Assembly: GCF_029633865.1 (NCBI RefSeq)
Contig: NC_079211.1
Span: 7,718,415-7,782,414 of the forward strand
From: Lampris incognitus
Taxonomy: Eukaryota; Chordata; Actinopteri; Lampriformes; Lampridae
Reading direction: 5' to 3'
Length of the DNA stretch: 64,000 nt
Of this stretch, positions 34,290 to 46,100 are shown one piece after another. How positions within the stretch are numbered: position 1 is the first letter of the stretch; each line of letters starts with the position of its first letter. The position numbers and the translations under genes were made by a program. Under the pieces are notes generated by a model. The model searched no databases and was not told where the DNA came from. It worked only from the letters and a program-made list of their open reading frames with translations.

Positions 34290-35236
34290 GTTCTTTAGCA
34301 TGCGAACCAAAGCACTGATTCACGGCCAATAGGGAAACTCCCAACAACTTTTGTGTTTGCCAGTGAAGTTGTTGGTCGGCTCACCAATCATGTAACTTCA
34401 GTGACGTCGTTGGTCGCCGCTAACTGGAACTCAGCCGTCCGACCAATGGTGAGACTCCACCACTCACTCAGGCACTCGCTCACGGACAACTGAATGTGTA
34501 GGGCTGGCCCCGCTGTTGCTGTCCAGCCTAAAAAGTTTCTTCGCCATCATCGCAAATGATGCATTCTGATTACATTTTTAGACGTAGGCCACCGTACAGC
34601 CAACTCGCAACCTGTTTCACAGGCCTGAATACGACAGCTCATTGGTTGTGCGGGGCATTTAACAAAACACACCTTTCCCCGCACATACCAGGTGCACCGT
34701 CAGTTGTCAGCCCCACAAGTTTATCCCACGGTAACCCCGTTTCGCTTATGCACCCCCCTCCACCTGTTTAAAAATTTCCTGGCCCGTGATTCTTCCATGC
34801 ATCGGTTTTAAGTCCAAGAGGGCCTCAGTAGGGGACAAGTGGGCATCCACGCCCCAGATGAAAATGACCCGCTGACCTGTGTCTGTTCTATCCGTACTTT
34901 CATCCACAGCAGTCGAGTAGATGACGAATTGTTTTGCTTCGTCTTTGAGCTGTGATTGCAAATCGGCAGCTAGCTCATTCACTCGACTGGCCATGGTATT
35001 TCTAGCAGTGCTGACATTTGCCAATGCTTATCATTTGTCAAAGCATGCAATGTCGTACAATTTTTAAGAAAATTCCCCTCTGTGAATGGCCTCCTTGGTT
35101 TGGCTGTTTCCTGTGGTGTAATGAAACTTGCCTTTATAGCTCCACCACTTTGATTTGGTTGGAGATTTAGCTCGAAGAAACATATTTTGCTGTAGCGGCA
35201 TGACCCTTTTCAGTTCTGCAGCTTTCTTCTATCCTG

Positions 35237-35890
35237 CTTCCGGTGTCGGAAGATGGCGGCGCAAACTCACGTTTGCGGCGGCCTCACCCAGTACCGTCCG
35301 TGCAGTGTCTTTGTCCGCGTCTACGTCTAAGTTTTGTCTTCGTTTGATGGCTGGGAGAGCTGGCGCTGTATCGGCTGGAGAGAGCGGGACAGGCTAAGCT
35401 AACCGCTAGCCCATGCAGACGAGCAGTTCTGATAACACCGAAGGCGGTCTGGCGACGGCCTCATCTTGTGTTGGCTTTGGTGTTTTTGATGTCGTCGTGA
35501 GGAGTGCTGGGAGGTGTGTCGAGGGTGTCTGGCTGGGAGAGCTGGCGCTGGATCGGCTGGGAGAGCTTGGTCTGCTTCGTCCGGTGGGCCTGGGGACCAC
35601 GGCCCCTGCCTGGAGCTGCGCCCGAGGAGGAAACGCTGAGGGCAGTCTGACAGGAAGTGGAAGCAGGGCGGGCTAAGCTAACTGCTAACCAGTGCGGACC
35701 CGTAGTTCCAACATTCATCTTGGCTGGTGTTTGTTCCCTTGGACAGTGATTTTTTGTTGTTGTCTAGTTTGGCTATATGGGTTAGTTTGGATGTGTGCGT
35801 TCTTGTAGTTTTTGGATGTGTTTTTGTCTTTGTGTTGTACTGCTGTGGGCTGGGGGAAATGGCATCCTGTTTCTGATTCCTGATCCTGAA
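35237..35890 (+). mobile_element. Repeat family X, copy 1
   Basis: It begins cttccggtgtcggaagatggcggcgc and contains repeated ggctgggagagctggcgctg / ggcaggctaagctaac-like modules. It ends near gctgtgggctgggggaaatgg with a gattcctgatcctga tail. It shares order and ends with the copies at 54278 and 59733. It encodes no recognisable protein. The aagatggcgg start matches the YY1 site found at the 5' end of L1-type retrotransposons. Confidence 0.7.
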
Positions 35891-36160
35891 GCCTCCCTGT
35901 CCACGGCTGCTTATCTCTGCCGGTGTGCGGTTTCAGAATGACGATGCAACATATATTCTTTGAAAAGGGAGATCATCTCATGGCAAATGAGACACATGGG
36001 CTTCCCTGCACTCAGTAAGGAATTGCTCAGTCTCCCGCCTCTCTTGAAATTCTCTGCCTTCAGCATCGGCTTTCCATTTGTTCGGCCACTCTGTGTTGGC
36101 GAGCTTGCAGGTGCAGTGGAGGCTCGCCCGTCTGGTTTGGCGTGTGCACAGGGCACGCCT

Positions 36161-36915
36161 CACTGTGCAGACCACAACTACAACAAGGCAGGTCAACATT
36201 TATTGAGAACTGTCACGGCAATGATTTAATAGCACTCTGTGACAGTAAATGAGGAGCGAGACGAAAATCTGGTGGCTAGGTCAAAGCAGCATAACCAGTA
36301 AGAGATTATGGAAGAATGAGTTAACTTGTGCTTTGGCATGAAATGTAAAAGCTTCTGCTTCATTTTGTGAAGAAATTTTGTGACGACATTAACAAATAGT
36401 TATTTTTTCCATGTGTATGATGGAGTCAGGTTCCGTAACACTACCAGTCATCTTTCCAATGGTTGGAGACACTCTCCGGTCTCCGTATACCACTGTTGAG
36501 ATGTTTTGACGGGGTAGGACGAACACTGGTGCAGAAGCCAACACGTCCATGTTGGAAAAGACTGAAACGTGATGCCGATGTGTCCATGACAACCAATATA
36601 ACTGTACAACAGTGTTCCCATACAGTCTGATGTAGTGTTTAATACATCAGGCTGTGTGTGTTAGCTTTGGTCCCAGGATCCATTTTTACAAAGGTGGGAA
36701 CTGTTTACTGCCGAGCTGACGTCACACCAGCCACAATGGCTGCTACACCTGGTTTGTAGTCCTGCTACACCTGGTTTGTAGTCCTGCTACACCTGGTTTG
36801 TAGTCCCAGAAAATCAGAGTCAACAGGTCAGTTTCCTTGCCTCCTACATCCAGCTATATCACACCACTGTTCTACTGGAAGACTGACTGTCTGTCCAACA
36901 CCACCACCACATCAC
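36161..36915. other. Intergenic, nothing recognised besides the minisatellite
   Basis: No protein-like frame or repeat family was recognised outside 36741-36806. Confidence 0.35.
36741..36806 (+). repeat. 22-bp minisatellite, three exact copies
   Basis: The unit tgctacacctggtttgtagtcc is repeated head to tail at 36741, 36763 and 36785 without change. Confidence 0.95.
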
Positions 36916-36917
36916 CA

Positions 36918-38140
36918 TCAGAATCAGAATCATGTTTATTGGCCGTGTAGGTTTGCACATACATGGAATTTGACTTTGGTTTCGGGGTTCTCTGTGTACT
37001 TAACATACAATAACAACACTACAACACAACAATCTGCAGATACATACACAAGGATTGACTTATACAGGTGAAATAAGAGGCGATAAAGTGCAGTGCTGCA
37101 GAGAATATAATCGGATGTTACCAGGTTACTTACATACATGTCTGAGGTAGATGGACATGACAGAGCGTACCAGTATACGTACCAAGTACAGTACAGTATA
37201 TACAACATGTATATACAACATGGTTGGATTTATTTGACAGTGTTACGTTTTCGTTTGAATGACAGCCCGCGGAAAGAAACTGTTTTCATATCTGGTTGTT
37301 TTGGGGTACAGTGCTCTGTAGCGCCTACCAGAGGGGAGGAGTGGGAACAGGTTGTGACCAGGGTGTGATGGGTCTGCAGTGATGTTGCCTGCCTGTTTGC
37401 TGACTCTGGAGGTGTATAAGTCCTGAATGAAGGGCAGGTTGGCACTAGTGAGTTTGTCTGCAGACTTAACTGTCCATTGTAGTCTGTCCCTGTCCTGTTT
37501 GGTGGCAGAACCAAACCAGACAGTGATGGATGTGTAGCGGAAAGATGAATTTCTTGAGTTGGCACAGAAAGTACATCCTCTGCTTGGCCTTTTTGATGAC
37601 TGTGTCTATGTTGGATGCCCACTTTAGGGCCTGGGAGATTGTGGAACCCAGAAATCTGTAGGTTTTCACCGTAGACACCGTGCTGTTGAGTATGGAGAGG
37701 GGATGGGGGGGCAGTGTTGGGGGGGGGGGCTCCTCAAGTCCATGGTCATCTCCACTGTTTTGAGCATGTTCAGCTCCGGGTTGTTATGGCCAGCTGATCA
37801 ACCTCCAGTCTGTGTGCAGACTTGTCACCATCCTGGATAAGGCCAATGATGGTTGTGTCGTCCGCAATCTTCAGGAGTTTAACAGATGGGTCACCTGAGG
37901 AGCAGTCATTTTTGTAGAGGGAGAAGAGTAGAGGGGAAAGCACACATCCCTGGGGGGGGGGGGGGGCAGTGCTGATTGTCCGGGTGCTGGATGTAATTTT
38001 CCCCAGCCTCACCAGCTGCCTCCTGTGTGTCAGGAAGTTTTTAATCCGCTGGCAGGTGGGGGCTGGTACCGTGAGCCGGGGGAGTTTGGAGTGGAGGATA
38101 TTGGGACGATGGTGTTGAACGCTGAGCTGAAGTCATATCA
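36918..38140 (-). mobile_element. CR1-superfamily LINE (Rex1/Babar-like), decayed
   Basis: Minus-strand frames, in order: GCVLSPLLFSLYKNDCSSGDPS and KIADDTTIIGLIQDGDKSAHRLEVDQL (38012-37770), then STVKTYRFLGSTISQALKW and VIKKAKQRMYFLCQLKKF (37678-37466). The catalytic box reads IADD. The 3' end is attctgattctgatg (reverse of 36917-36932), the tail type of this group. Several frameshifts are present and the 5' part is missing. Confidence 0.78.
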
Positions 38141-38144
38141 TCAC

Positions 38145-39475
38145 CTTTCACATGGATAAAAAAAAAATGTTAATGGAGAAAAATCATAAGATTCCAGCTT
38201 TAAAGTCCCCATGCAGACTCTATGGCCAAACCAACCAGGAAAAGGTGTGTATGTTTAGTGTAAAATGGCCGTTGTGATGTATTTTACAGTAAAATATCAC
38301 ACCAGACAATATTCAAAAGACTTGTTTAGTTGGTGTAGCGTCTTTAAAACAACCAGCCATATTTGTCTTTTCATTTTCTCAAGATATTTTCATTTATTTT
38401 ATCCGTCTTGTCATTTGAAGCCTTTTGCTCCTCTATCATTTTGTAAATCTTATTTTATTATTTCATTTAGATTCAAATATTCAGTTAGTTTCTACCCTAG
38501 CTTGTCTCCATTTAGCTGTTTCAACTTTTTATCTGTCAAATTTGTTTTTTTCCTTTTTGGTGCTTTTATTCCAGCTTTCTCATTATGTTTTTTTAACTCT
38601 GCTAATATACATGACCCGTTTTCAAAGATGACGGTGGATGTATGTGGGCGACCTGACACCGAGGTGATGAGAGGCTGCACCACCTTCAAACGAAACACCC
38701 CTTCACCCCAAACACCAACTTCGCAACTCACGTTTGAAACGATTCTGCTGACAAACAGAGAACTTTTGCCGCTGTTGAAACAATGCAGAATGCTTCCTTC
38801 TCCCACTCACAGCGCTGCCATTTCCTACACGATGGTCTCCCCTCAGTCAAGCGTTTGCATTTCCGGAGACGGGGCTGAGAGGTTGAACGCTTGGCTGCAT
38901 CTTTTGTACACTAGGTGCTTTGCATACAGCATCTGGTAGTCTGGTTTATTTTGAGTTTTTTGGTTTTTCTCATAAACAGAGAAATGAAAACATCAGATTG
39001 TGAAAGTTTAGATTAGTTGGTCTCTCAGAAATCACTCAACAAAGATTGGTTCGCAGGCAAAATGCAAGATATTACAGTAAATGTACAGGAAGAACACGAT
39101 GAGGTCGTGGGCGGGGGATCGCCTCTTTTTGTCCGGGCGCCACTGCTGGGGTGACACGGCTTGTTTACAACATATTTTTTTTCTTTTTTAATCAGTGATT
39201 TCTAACTGCCGAGGCAAATACACCAAAATAAGGGTAAAACAATTTCAACGAGCAGATGCGAGATATTGATAAAACGTTCACATGAAACAAAGGAGAACAA
39301 AACAGGCGATTGTTGGCCCAGGCTACAGAACTAGAAGCTAAACGGCACATAGGCAGGGTCAGGAAGCACCACCAGCCACGTGCTTGTGAATTCTACTTGG
39401 GTTCGGTAGAATCACCTCCACATGTACAACAAGCCGCTTTGGCACAGAACCAACCAGGGTTCTGAGGTTCCTTAG
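38145..39475. other. Intergenic, nothing recognised
   Basis: A plus-strand open frame of 224 codons at 38265-38939 is Phe/Ser rich, lies in T-rich sequence and resembles no family; it is probably fortuitous. Confidence 0.35.
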
Positions 39476-39477
39476 AA

Positions 39478-39693
39478 CAGTGGTTCTCAATTTGGTCCGC
39501 AGGGACTCTTAGTATTGCTGGCCTTTTAGTTTTACAGGCTTAATCCCATTCGCCTGTTGTGTCAGACAGACCAGCCTCAAGTCAGGGAGGTGTTGGACGT
39601 GGAACAACAGGTGAATGTAATGAACTACCTGGCAGAATAGAAAATCAGCAATACCAGTGACACCTGAGGACTTGATTGAGAACCACAGCTTGT
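39478..39693. mobile_element. Probable hAT-type MITE
   Basis: The ends are inverted: cagtggttctcaatttggtccgcagggac at 39479 and ggacttgattgagaaccacag ending at 39690. The cagtggttctcaa terminus is typical of hAT MITEs. A clean 8-bp duplication was not found. Confidence 0.55.
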
Positions 39694-39875
39694 GAGATAC
39701 TGGCCTGTAGCCAGAAGGTCTTCGGACTCCATCAGTGCCGCAGCCATGTGACCTGTCCGGCTGGCTTCGAGCAAAACTCTTCAGTCCTGCAGGAGCATTT
39801 CTTTTGCTGCTCCCAGTAAAGGCCTTGAATAAGTCATTCAATTTAATCTCTAAACTCGTTAAATTACTATTATTT

Positions 39876-40243
39876 TTTTTAATTTTGAGATACTTTATTG
39901 ATCCCCGTAGGGAAATTAAGCTCTGCATTTAACCCACCCTAGCCGTGTAGCTAGGAGCAGTGGGGAGCTGCAGCGCCCGGGGACCAACTCCAGTTCATCT
40001 TCCCATGCCTTGCTCAGGGGCACAGACAGGAGTATTAACCCTAACATGCACGTCTTTTTGATGGTGGGGGAAACCGGAGCATCCGGAGAAAACCCACCGC
40101 ACACACGGGGAGAACATGCAAACTCCACACAGAGGACGACCTGGGATGGACCCCTCCCCCCAGGTTGGACAACCCTGGGGTTCGAATCCAGGACTTTCTT
40201 GCTGTGAGGCGGCAGCGCTCACCACTGGGCCACCGTGCCGCCC
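39876..40243 (-). mobile_element. Composite of a LINE-like 3' end and a family A SINE
   Basis: The right part (from about 40050) is the reversed family A SINE: aaaccggagcatccgg, gagaacatgcaaactccac, caccgtgccgccc at 40243. The left part, atactttattgatccccgtagggaaattaagctctgcattt, belongs to another common fish repeat, so the pair is either a SINE subfamily with a different tail or a fusion. Confidence 0.7.
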
Positions 40244-40249
40244 GTTTCC

Positions 40250-41830
40250 CCTGCTGTGGAGATACAGAAAAGGAAAACATTTGTAGAATTTGTCTGAAGC
40301 CATCAAAAAACAAACACAAAAATATGCGTCTGTCATCCTGTGACTAGCACTACTTAGTTTGAGGTGGAGTCTTCCTTATTGGGTTACACTTAAATAGATA
40401 GCAAAACTGTGGCAACAATACAAAAAGTGGGATTGTGCAGCAGGATTGCGACGGGGGTTTTCTTGCGTTTATAAAATGGAGGGGTAAACGTCAGACAAGG
40501 AAACGACAGCGGTGACAGAGAAGCGTGTGTGATGACACAAAAAGAAAGAATCTATGCAGTTATTGAACAAAACATCATCATAATGGAAGGAACATCGGCT
40601 GTAGTAAGGAGACCCAGCCGGTGCACTCACCCCGTTCTGCAAACACCTCGTCTGCATGCCCTTTCACCCGACTTAAGCACGCTTCAACCTGATTCACAAC
40701 GGGGGGGGGGGGTCATTAATATAAGAAACGGGTTGCCCACATAGTGATGACACATCGGTTGACCTTTCGGAGTCAGCGGTATACCATCTTTTACAGGAAA
40801 AGTTCAAAAGATGTGAGACGGTTGGTTGTTTTGGAAAGTGATGGTTTTAAGGGAACAGTCAACGAGCTGTTGAAGCAGTGGGAGGATTTAACAGACGGAA
40901 CGATGTGAGGGCCTTTTAACCACAAGATCAGGGGAATAACGCCGAGCCGAGGGGCCGTGGAAGCTTCTCGGGCCAAAGTCGGAGACGTTACCGCGGCGTA
41001 GAAACAACACACCGACAAGTTTGCCGGCCTGTGAGCTCTGTACAGAAAAACGCACCGCCGTTCCCAAATTTCTTTGACCTGTGTGCCATCTGTGATATTG
41101 ACTCTCACGTAAGCAGCGTGTCAGTTTTATTTTCCTACTCGACAATGCCTCGTTCATGTCACTGGTCTTCTTTAAGTCAAATTACTTGTAGGTGGAAACT
41201 TACTTGGTGAAAGCTAAAACCTCCGCTGAAATGATGGAAATACCATAACAAAAAAAAAAAGTACTGATATGAATGTGAAGCAGTTAGTATAGGATAGTAG
41301 GAAAGTTTTAAAATATTGCACGTCTTTAAAATATTGGCTGAATTGCAGGTGGCCACATCTTTCCGAGCGTTGCTTCAAAAGCGAGAAGAGAAAATAAAAG
41401 AGAAGTTTCATAAGCCGACGGCTCCCGACCACTTCTGGAGATTTTCAGATTTGTACGGTAGTCGACCTTACTGCCTAAAAAGCTCATCCTCTGGTTTTTA
41501 TTCAACAGCTATCGGTGACATGAATCCCCTTTTTGGATTTTTTTTTTCTGTCTTAATATCGACAAACAAGGAATTGGTGATGGAGTCCGTCGGGAATCTT
41601 AAAACTGATCCCTTTTTTTTTTTTCCCGAGGCGACAAACGGCTGAAATGACTTAAAATTGCTACCTATGATTCTCAGTTCTCACATAACGCGGCGGTATT
41701 CTGTGGTGTTTTAGGAGGATCTATTTTAGTCATGCGAGTTAAAATATCGCCAGTCGTTGATATTCGCTTCTTCGTTTTGTCCAATTCCTTTACTGCGATT
41801 CGGCATCTGAAGAAGGTAAAGAGAACCTGT
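40250..41830. other. Intergenic, nothing recognised
   Basis: Short frames only. Poly-G at 40700-40711 and poly-T tracts at 41540 and 41613. Confidence 0.35.
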
Positions 41831-41838
41831 AATTGTAT

Positions 41839-41928
41839 ATATCCAAAGGAGTTGAATCAAGTGCAGCTGGACTTGGTATATATATATATACCAAGTCCAG
41901 TTGCACTTGATTCAACTCCTTTGGATAA
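41839..41928. repeat. Collapsed copy of the foldback element
   Basis: The arms atatccaaaggagttgaatc... and ...gattcaactcctttggat are reverse complements with one mismatch (gcagctgg versus ccagttgc), joined by a (ta)n centre. They are the same outer arms as at 4622-5014, and the same taaccatgacctggatgaatg follows. Confidence 0.85.
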
Positions 41929-41939
41929 ATAACCATGAC

Positions 41940-42950
41940 CTGGATGAATGGGAACATTCACAGACCTGTAATTGTACATCTATAGCAGGGCTGACCGGTT
42001 AAAAAAACTAAAAAGCTTTTAAGAATAAAAGCTTTTAAGAATAAAAATAAAGTCATAATATGACTCGTACCTCGCACTTTAAAGCCATTGCTGGGATATT
42101 TGGCATTTCGTAATAATAATAAAAAAAGAACAAATGAACATTATTACTAGTACGACAGTTCATCGTTACAAAGTACCACAACCCAGACTGAAGGACTGTG
42201 TTGGGTTGTCAACAGAAGGTAACAAAGAGCCGCTGAATACCCGTTTGCTTCATTATGTGATTACAGATATGATCAATCATCTCTTCAAGAGTACATCTGT
42301 CAAATATCTGATATCTCAGCTTGGAACCAAAGTCCTCATATGTTCCATGTCGTGTTCCCTTGAATGGGTTTCTCAGCTTTCACAGTAAACAGCCAGCGTC
42401 CTCAAAAGATAACATCCAGCCATCAGACGGACTCGGAAAAAGACGTCACTGTGATATCCTGTTTATTTTGACAAGGTACGGAGGTTTGGACCGAAACCAG
42501 ATTTTCGCTGTCTGTTACACCGACGGTGGCCCCATCATCTTCACTGTGACTACAGCACGGGCGAAAGCATTTATAAACACGGAGCCGTACAAGAAATCAC
42601 TTTTACTAAGTTACTCATCTCCTGTTCGCACAAGTCATTTCTACCATTGCGTTGACTTTACTTTCACTGTTGCTGCTGTCTAACATTCACCCACTGCTGG
42701 CTTGCGATTCCTTGCAGTGTAGGCTGCTGCATATTGGTCTGATTTCACTCAGACACTGAATACAGCGCCCTGTCCAAGACCGACAGACTTGTTTGTATGG
42801 GGAAGGATAGAAAATTCGGGCCGTTCAGAAAAGAAAATCTGAATAAACCTGAAATGAATTTACAAATCCTTGCAATTTGGCAAAGTCGCAATATTGTGCT
42901 TGAGAAAATCAAATAGCGCATGTTCAAACCACAAACCGACTATGCTGAAT
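41940..42950. other. Intergenic sequence downstream of cetn4
   Basis: No repeat or gene was recognised. A reversed polyadenylation signal (aataaa on the minus strand) at about 42952-42957 could end cetn4. Confidence 0.4.
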
Positions 42951-43108
42951 ACATTTATTTTTCTTCCATTGTACAAACAAGTATGAAATCATTTAAAAAC
43001 TGAATATATATGAAGCGTCTGTATAAATCAGCCTTGACAGGGTAAAAGTCTTAGAAAAGGGGTCCCCACACCAGTGAAGAAAGTGGATTGAGATGAAAAT
43101 GGCAACGC

Positions 43109-46100
43109 TCAGTACAGATTGGTCTTCTTCATGATCCTCATGAACTCCTGCTCGTTGATCTCTCCGTCGCCGTCTCGGTCCGCCTCGTTTATCATGTCCT
43201 GACAAATGAAACACGTACACAATGTGGCTGCAGCCTGCTTACATATGAACATTGTCTGTTTCAAAAAACAGTTGTTAGTCAAACTGCTGGCTGTAAAAGA
43301 GCCTCAATCATTTGGCTTTCTCTGGAAGAGCTTGATTATCTATCTATTTCATTCAGCAGACGCTTTTATCCAAGGCGACGTACATCTGACAGTTAATACA
43401 ACACAAGCAAGGCTCTAGTCAGGAGGTGACAACGCATGTAAGTGCTAAAAAACTAGGTTCAAGTCCGATAGGACATAGGTGTCAACAGGCGGTGCACAAA
43501 GGCAATGCATAGGGTGCATAGAAGCGAATTTTATTTTATTTTTATATTAATACCATCAGATGTGGAGGTGTTCGAGAAAGAGCTGGGTCTTTAGCTTCGT
43601 CTTAAAGATGGAGAGGGACTCAGCGGATCAAATGGAGTTTGGTAACTCGTTCCACCACCGGGGAACTACAGAAGAGAAGAATCTGGCTAGTGACTTAGGG
43701 GCCCCGTTGTGGCGGAAGGGCCAGGTGCCTTTCATTGGCAGAGCGTAGTGAGGGGGACCGAGTGTAGACCTGAATGAGGGAGTTCAGGTAGGCGGGAGCC
43801 CTTTTAGTTGCTGTTTTGTAAGCGAGCATCAAGGTTTGCAATTTGATGTGGGCAGCAACTGGGGACCAGTGGAGGGATATGAACAGCGCAGTGACACCTA
43901 TCTATCTGTCTTGATTCTGATGAAGAAATTCAGTTTTTATCTCCATTGTTCAACAATTCAGATCTGCATTAACCAGGGCCCTCTGGTGTGTGTGTGTGGG
44001 GGGGGGGCATTTATACTAACACCCTCATCAACCACAAGTCTATCTTGACACCCCACATTAGAGCCATTCAATTTAATCTTCTGTATCATCTATAGCATCT
44101 TCAACAGCAGCTTGAGGAAAACCTAAAAGGGCCCTTTACACCCCAACACAACAACAGTGAGCTGTGTCCATGATAGAAGCTACCATACCTGCAGTTCTGT
44201 ATCTGTCATGCTTTCACCCAGCTCCTTTGCGACTCTCTTTAGGTTTTTGAAGGAGATTTTCCCTGTGCAGTCATCATCGAACAAGCGGAAAGCCTTTAGT
44301 GCTTCTTCTGTGAAATCCTTTTCACTCTAAAAACAAACAAAGCAAGCAATTAGCAAATGGCTCTCGTTTGGATATCCCACTGCTGTTGCAGCATGAGTGG
44401 CAGGTGTACATAGCGTACCGCATTGTCAGGGCTTCTAATTTTATGTCCATTATAATTCTGTTATCCTCTTTCAATGTTGTATTATGTAAATTGCGTGAAC
44501 ACAACATCCATTGCACGCTGTCCGTCTTGGGAGAGAGATCCCTCCTCTGTTGCTCTCCCTGAGGTTTCTTCCTAGTTTTTCTCCCTGTTAAAGGGTTTTT
44601 TTAGGGAGTTTTTCCTTATCCGATGAGAGGGTCTAAGGACAGGATGTTGTGTTGCTGTTAAGCCCACTGAGGCTAATTTGTGATATTGGGCTATACAAAT
44701 AAAATTGATTTCGATTTGATCTACCGCTACCAATCCAACATCACAACTGCTCTGTGATGATTTAATGACCCATGGCACATTGTCCATAACCAGTACTTGG
44801 CAGTCAACTGTACATGTGAACGATTTTTTTTAACAGCCATTTTACTTTGGAAGGGCTTGTTCTGTGTAGCTAAATTTGAGAATTATTGTGATATTCGAGT
44901 TATCATTCCTGCACAAATACAAAGCAGTGATGCGTCATGATTTGACGGGCTGGAAACAATGTGTAAACAACTTTTTCCACAACACCCCCCAAAAGTGAAC
45001 GGATGTGTTATTTTACACGTCTTTCCAGGCGAGTGAAATGTTTCGAGAATCCCATGCTCTTTCCTCATCCCCCTCCCGCGAAAGGGGGTTTCATTCGAAT
45101 GACAACTCACCATTTTTTGTGTCATCATGCAGAGAAATTCACTGAAGTTGATTTTCCCAGAGCCTTCTGTGTCCACGTCTGCGATCATCTTCTTTATTTC
45201 CTCCTTCTTGGGCTCAAAGCCAAGAGCTCGCATGGCAACCTGTCAGGCGTGCAACACAGAGAGAGCACTGTGGTTATGCATACATGGACGTTTGGATAGA
45301 GGCCATTTTAAGCAAGACATTTTCACCAAGGAAACTACCTTCAGCTCCTTCACGTCCAGCGTGCCTGTGCACTCGGTGTCAAAGAGGTCAAACGCTTCCC
45401 TGATCTCCTGCTTTTGCTCCTCGGTCAGCTCCGGTGTCGGACCTGCCGTTTTCCTTTGGCTGGCGGAAGGAGTGGGTTTTCGGTAGCCCGAAGCCTGGAG
45501 AAACAAAAACGAGTTACAGCAATGACACAAAAGGGAAAAGGTGACCTGTTCCTGCTTAAGAGTCCCGAGTGGATGATGACTCTCTTCTTCTTTTTGTGTC
45601 TTAATGGCGGTCGGTATCCAGCTACTGCTGCAGAGCATGGACCAGAGCACCGTGGGAGCTAATCGTGCAGGATGGGACGCAATTTGCACGTTCACCTGGA
45701 AAAACAAAACCTATCACAGCCTCTCGCCCTTGACATCAAAGCGATCGCCCTTGACACCTGCCACACCAGCTGACACCTGCCACACCTGCTGACCCCCCCT
45801 TCACCCCGGCACGCCAGCTAGCCATCAAGCAATCGCCCTCACCCTTAAAAGGCCTCCACTATGGACCAGTCTTCGCTGGAACGTCGCCATTCATGGACTT
45901 CTGCCTGCCTGCCTGCCACAGAGCCACCTCCTGCTCTACCCCCGAGATCGGTCACTTCCATAAAGACCTGATTCTTCCCTTACCTGGTTGTCCCGTCTGC
46001 TTTTGGGTTCTTTCCCGATACGTGACAAAACCAGGTGTACGAGGACCAGATCGGGACCCGGTGGACTAATCCCCCCCCCTGTCCTCAGTGCCGTGCCCCC

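Larger units (their letters stand above)
32905..36160 (-). mobile_element. hAT transposon relic (GTF2IRD2/ZBED-like), invaded by three other elements
   Basis: The left end, cactgggggtttcaaactcagtttcactaagggcc, resembles hAT termini of the caggggtgtcaaactca type. The minus-strand frame 35024-34746 encodes a transposase block (STAVDESTDRTDTGQRVIFIWGVD), closely like GTF2IRD2-type hAT proteins. The N-terminal zinc-finger part lies at 36156-35940 (CLICHEMISLFKEYMLHRHSETAH). Inserted into it are a family A SINE (33043-33375), a family B SINE (33798-34287) and a family X repeat (35237-35890). The far end was not found. Confidence 0.7.

Noticed and set aside
38265-38939. Open frame of 224 codons on the plus strand
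   Set aside because: Phe/Ser-rich composition from T-rich DNA, no splice context and no family resemblance; probably chance.
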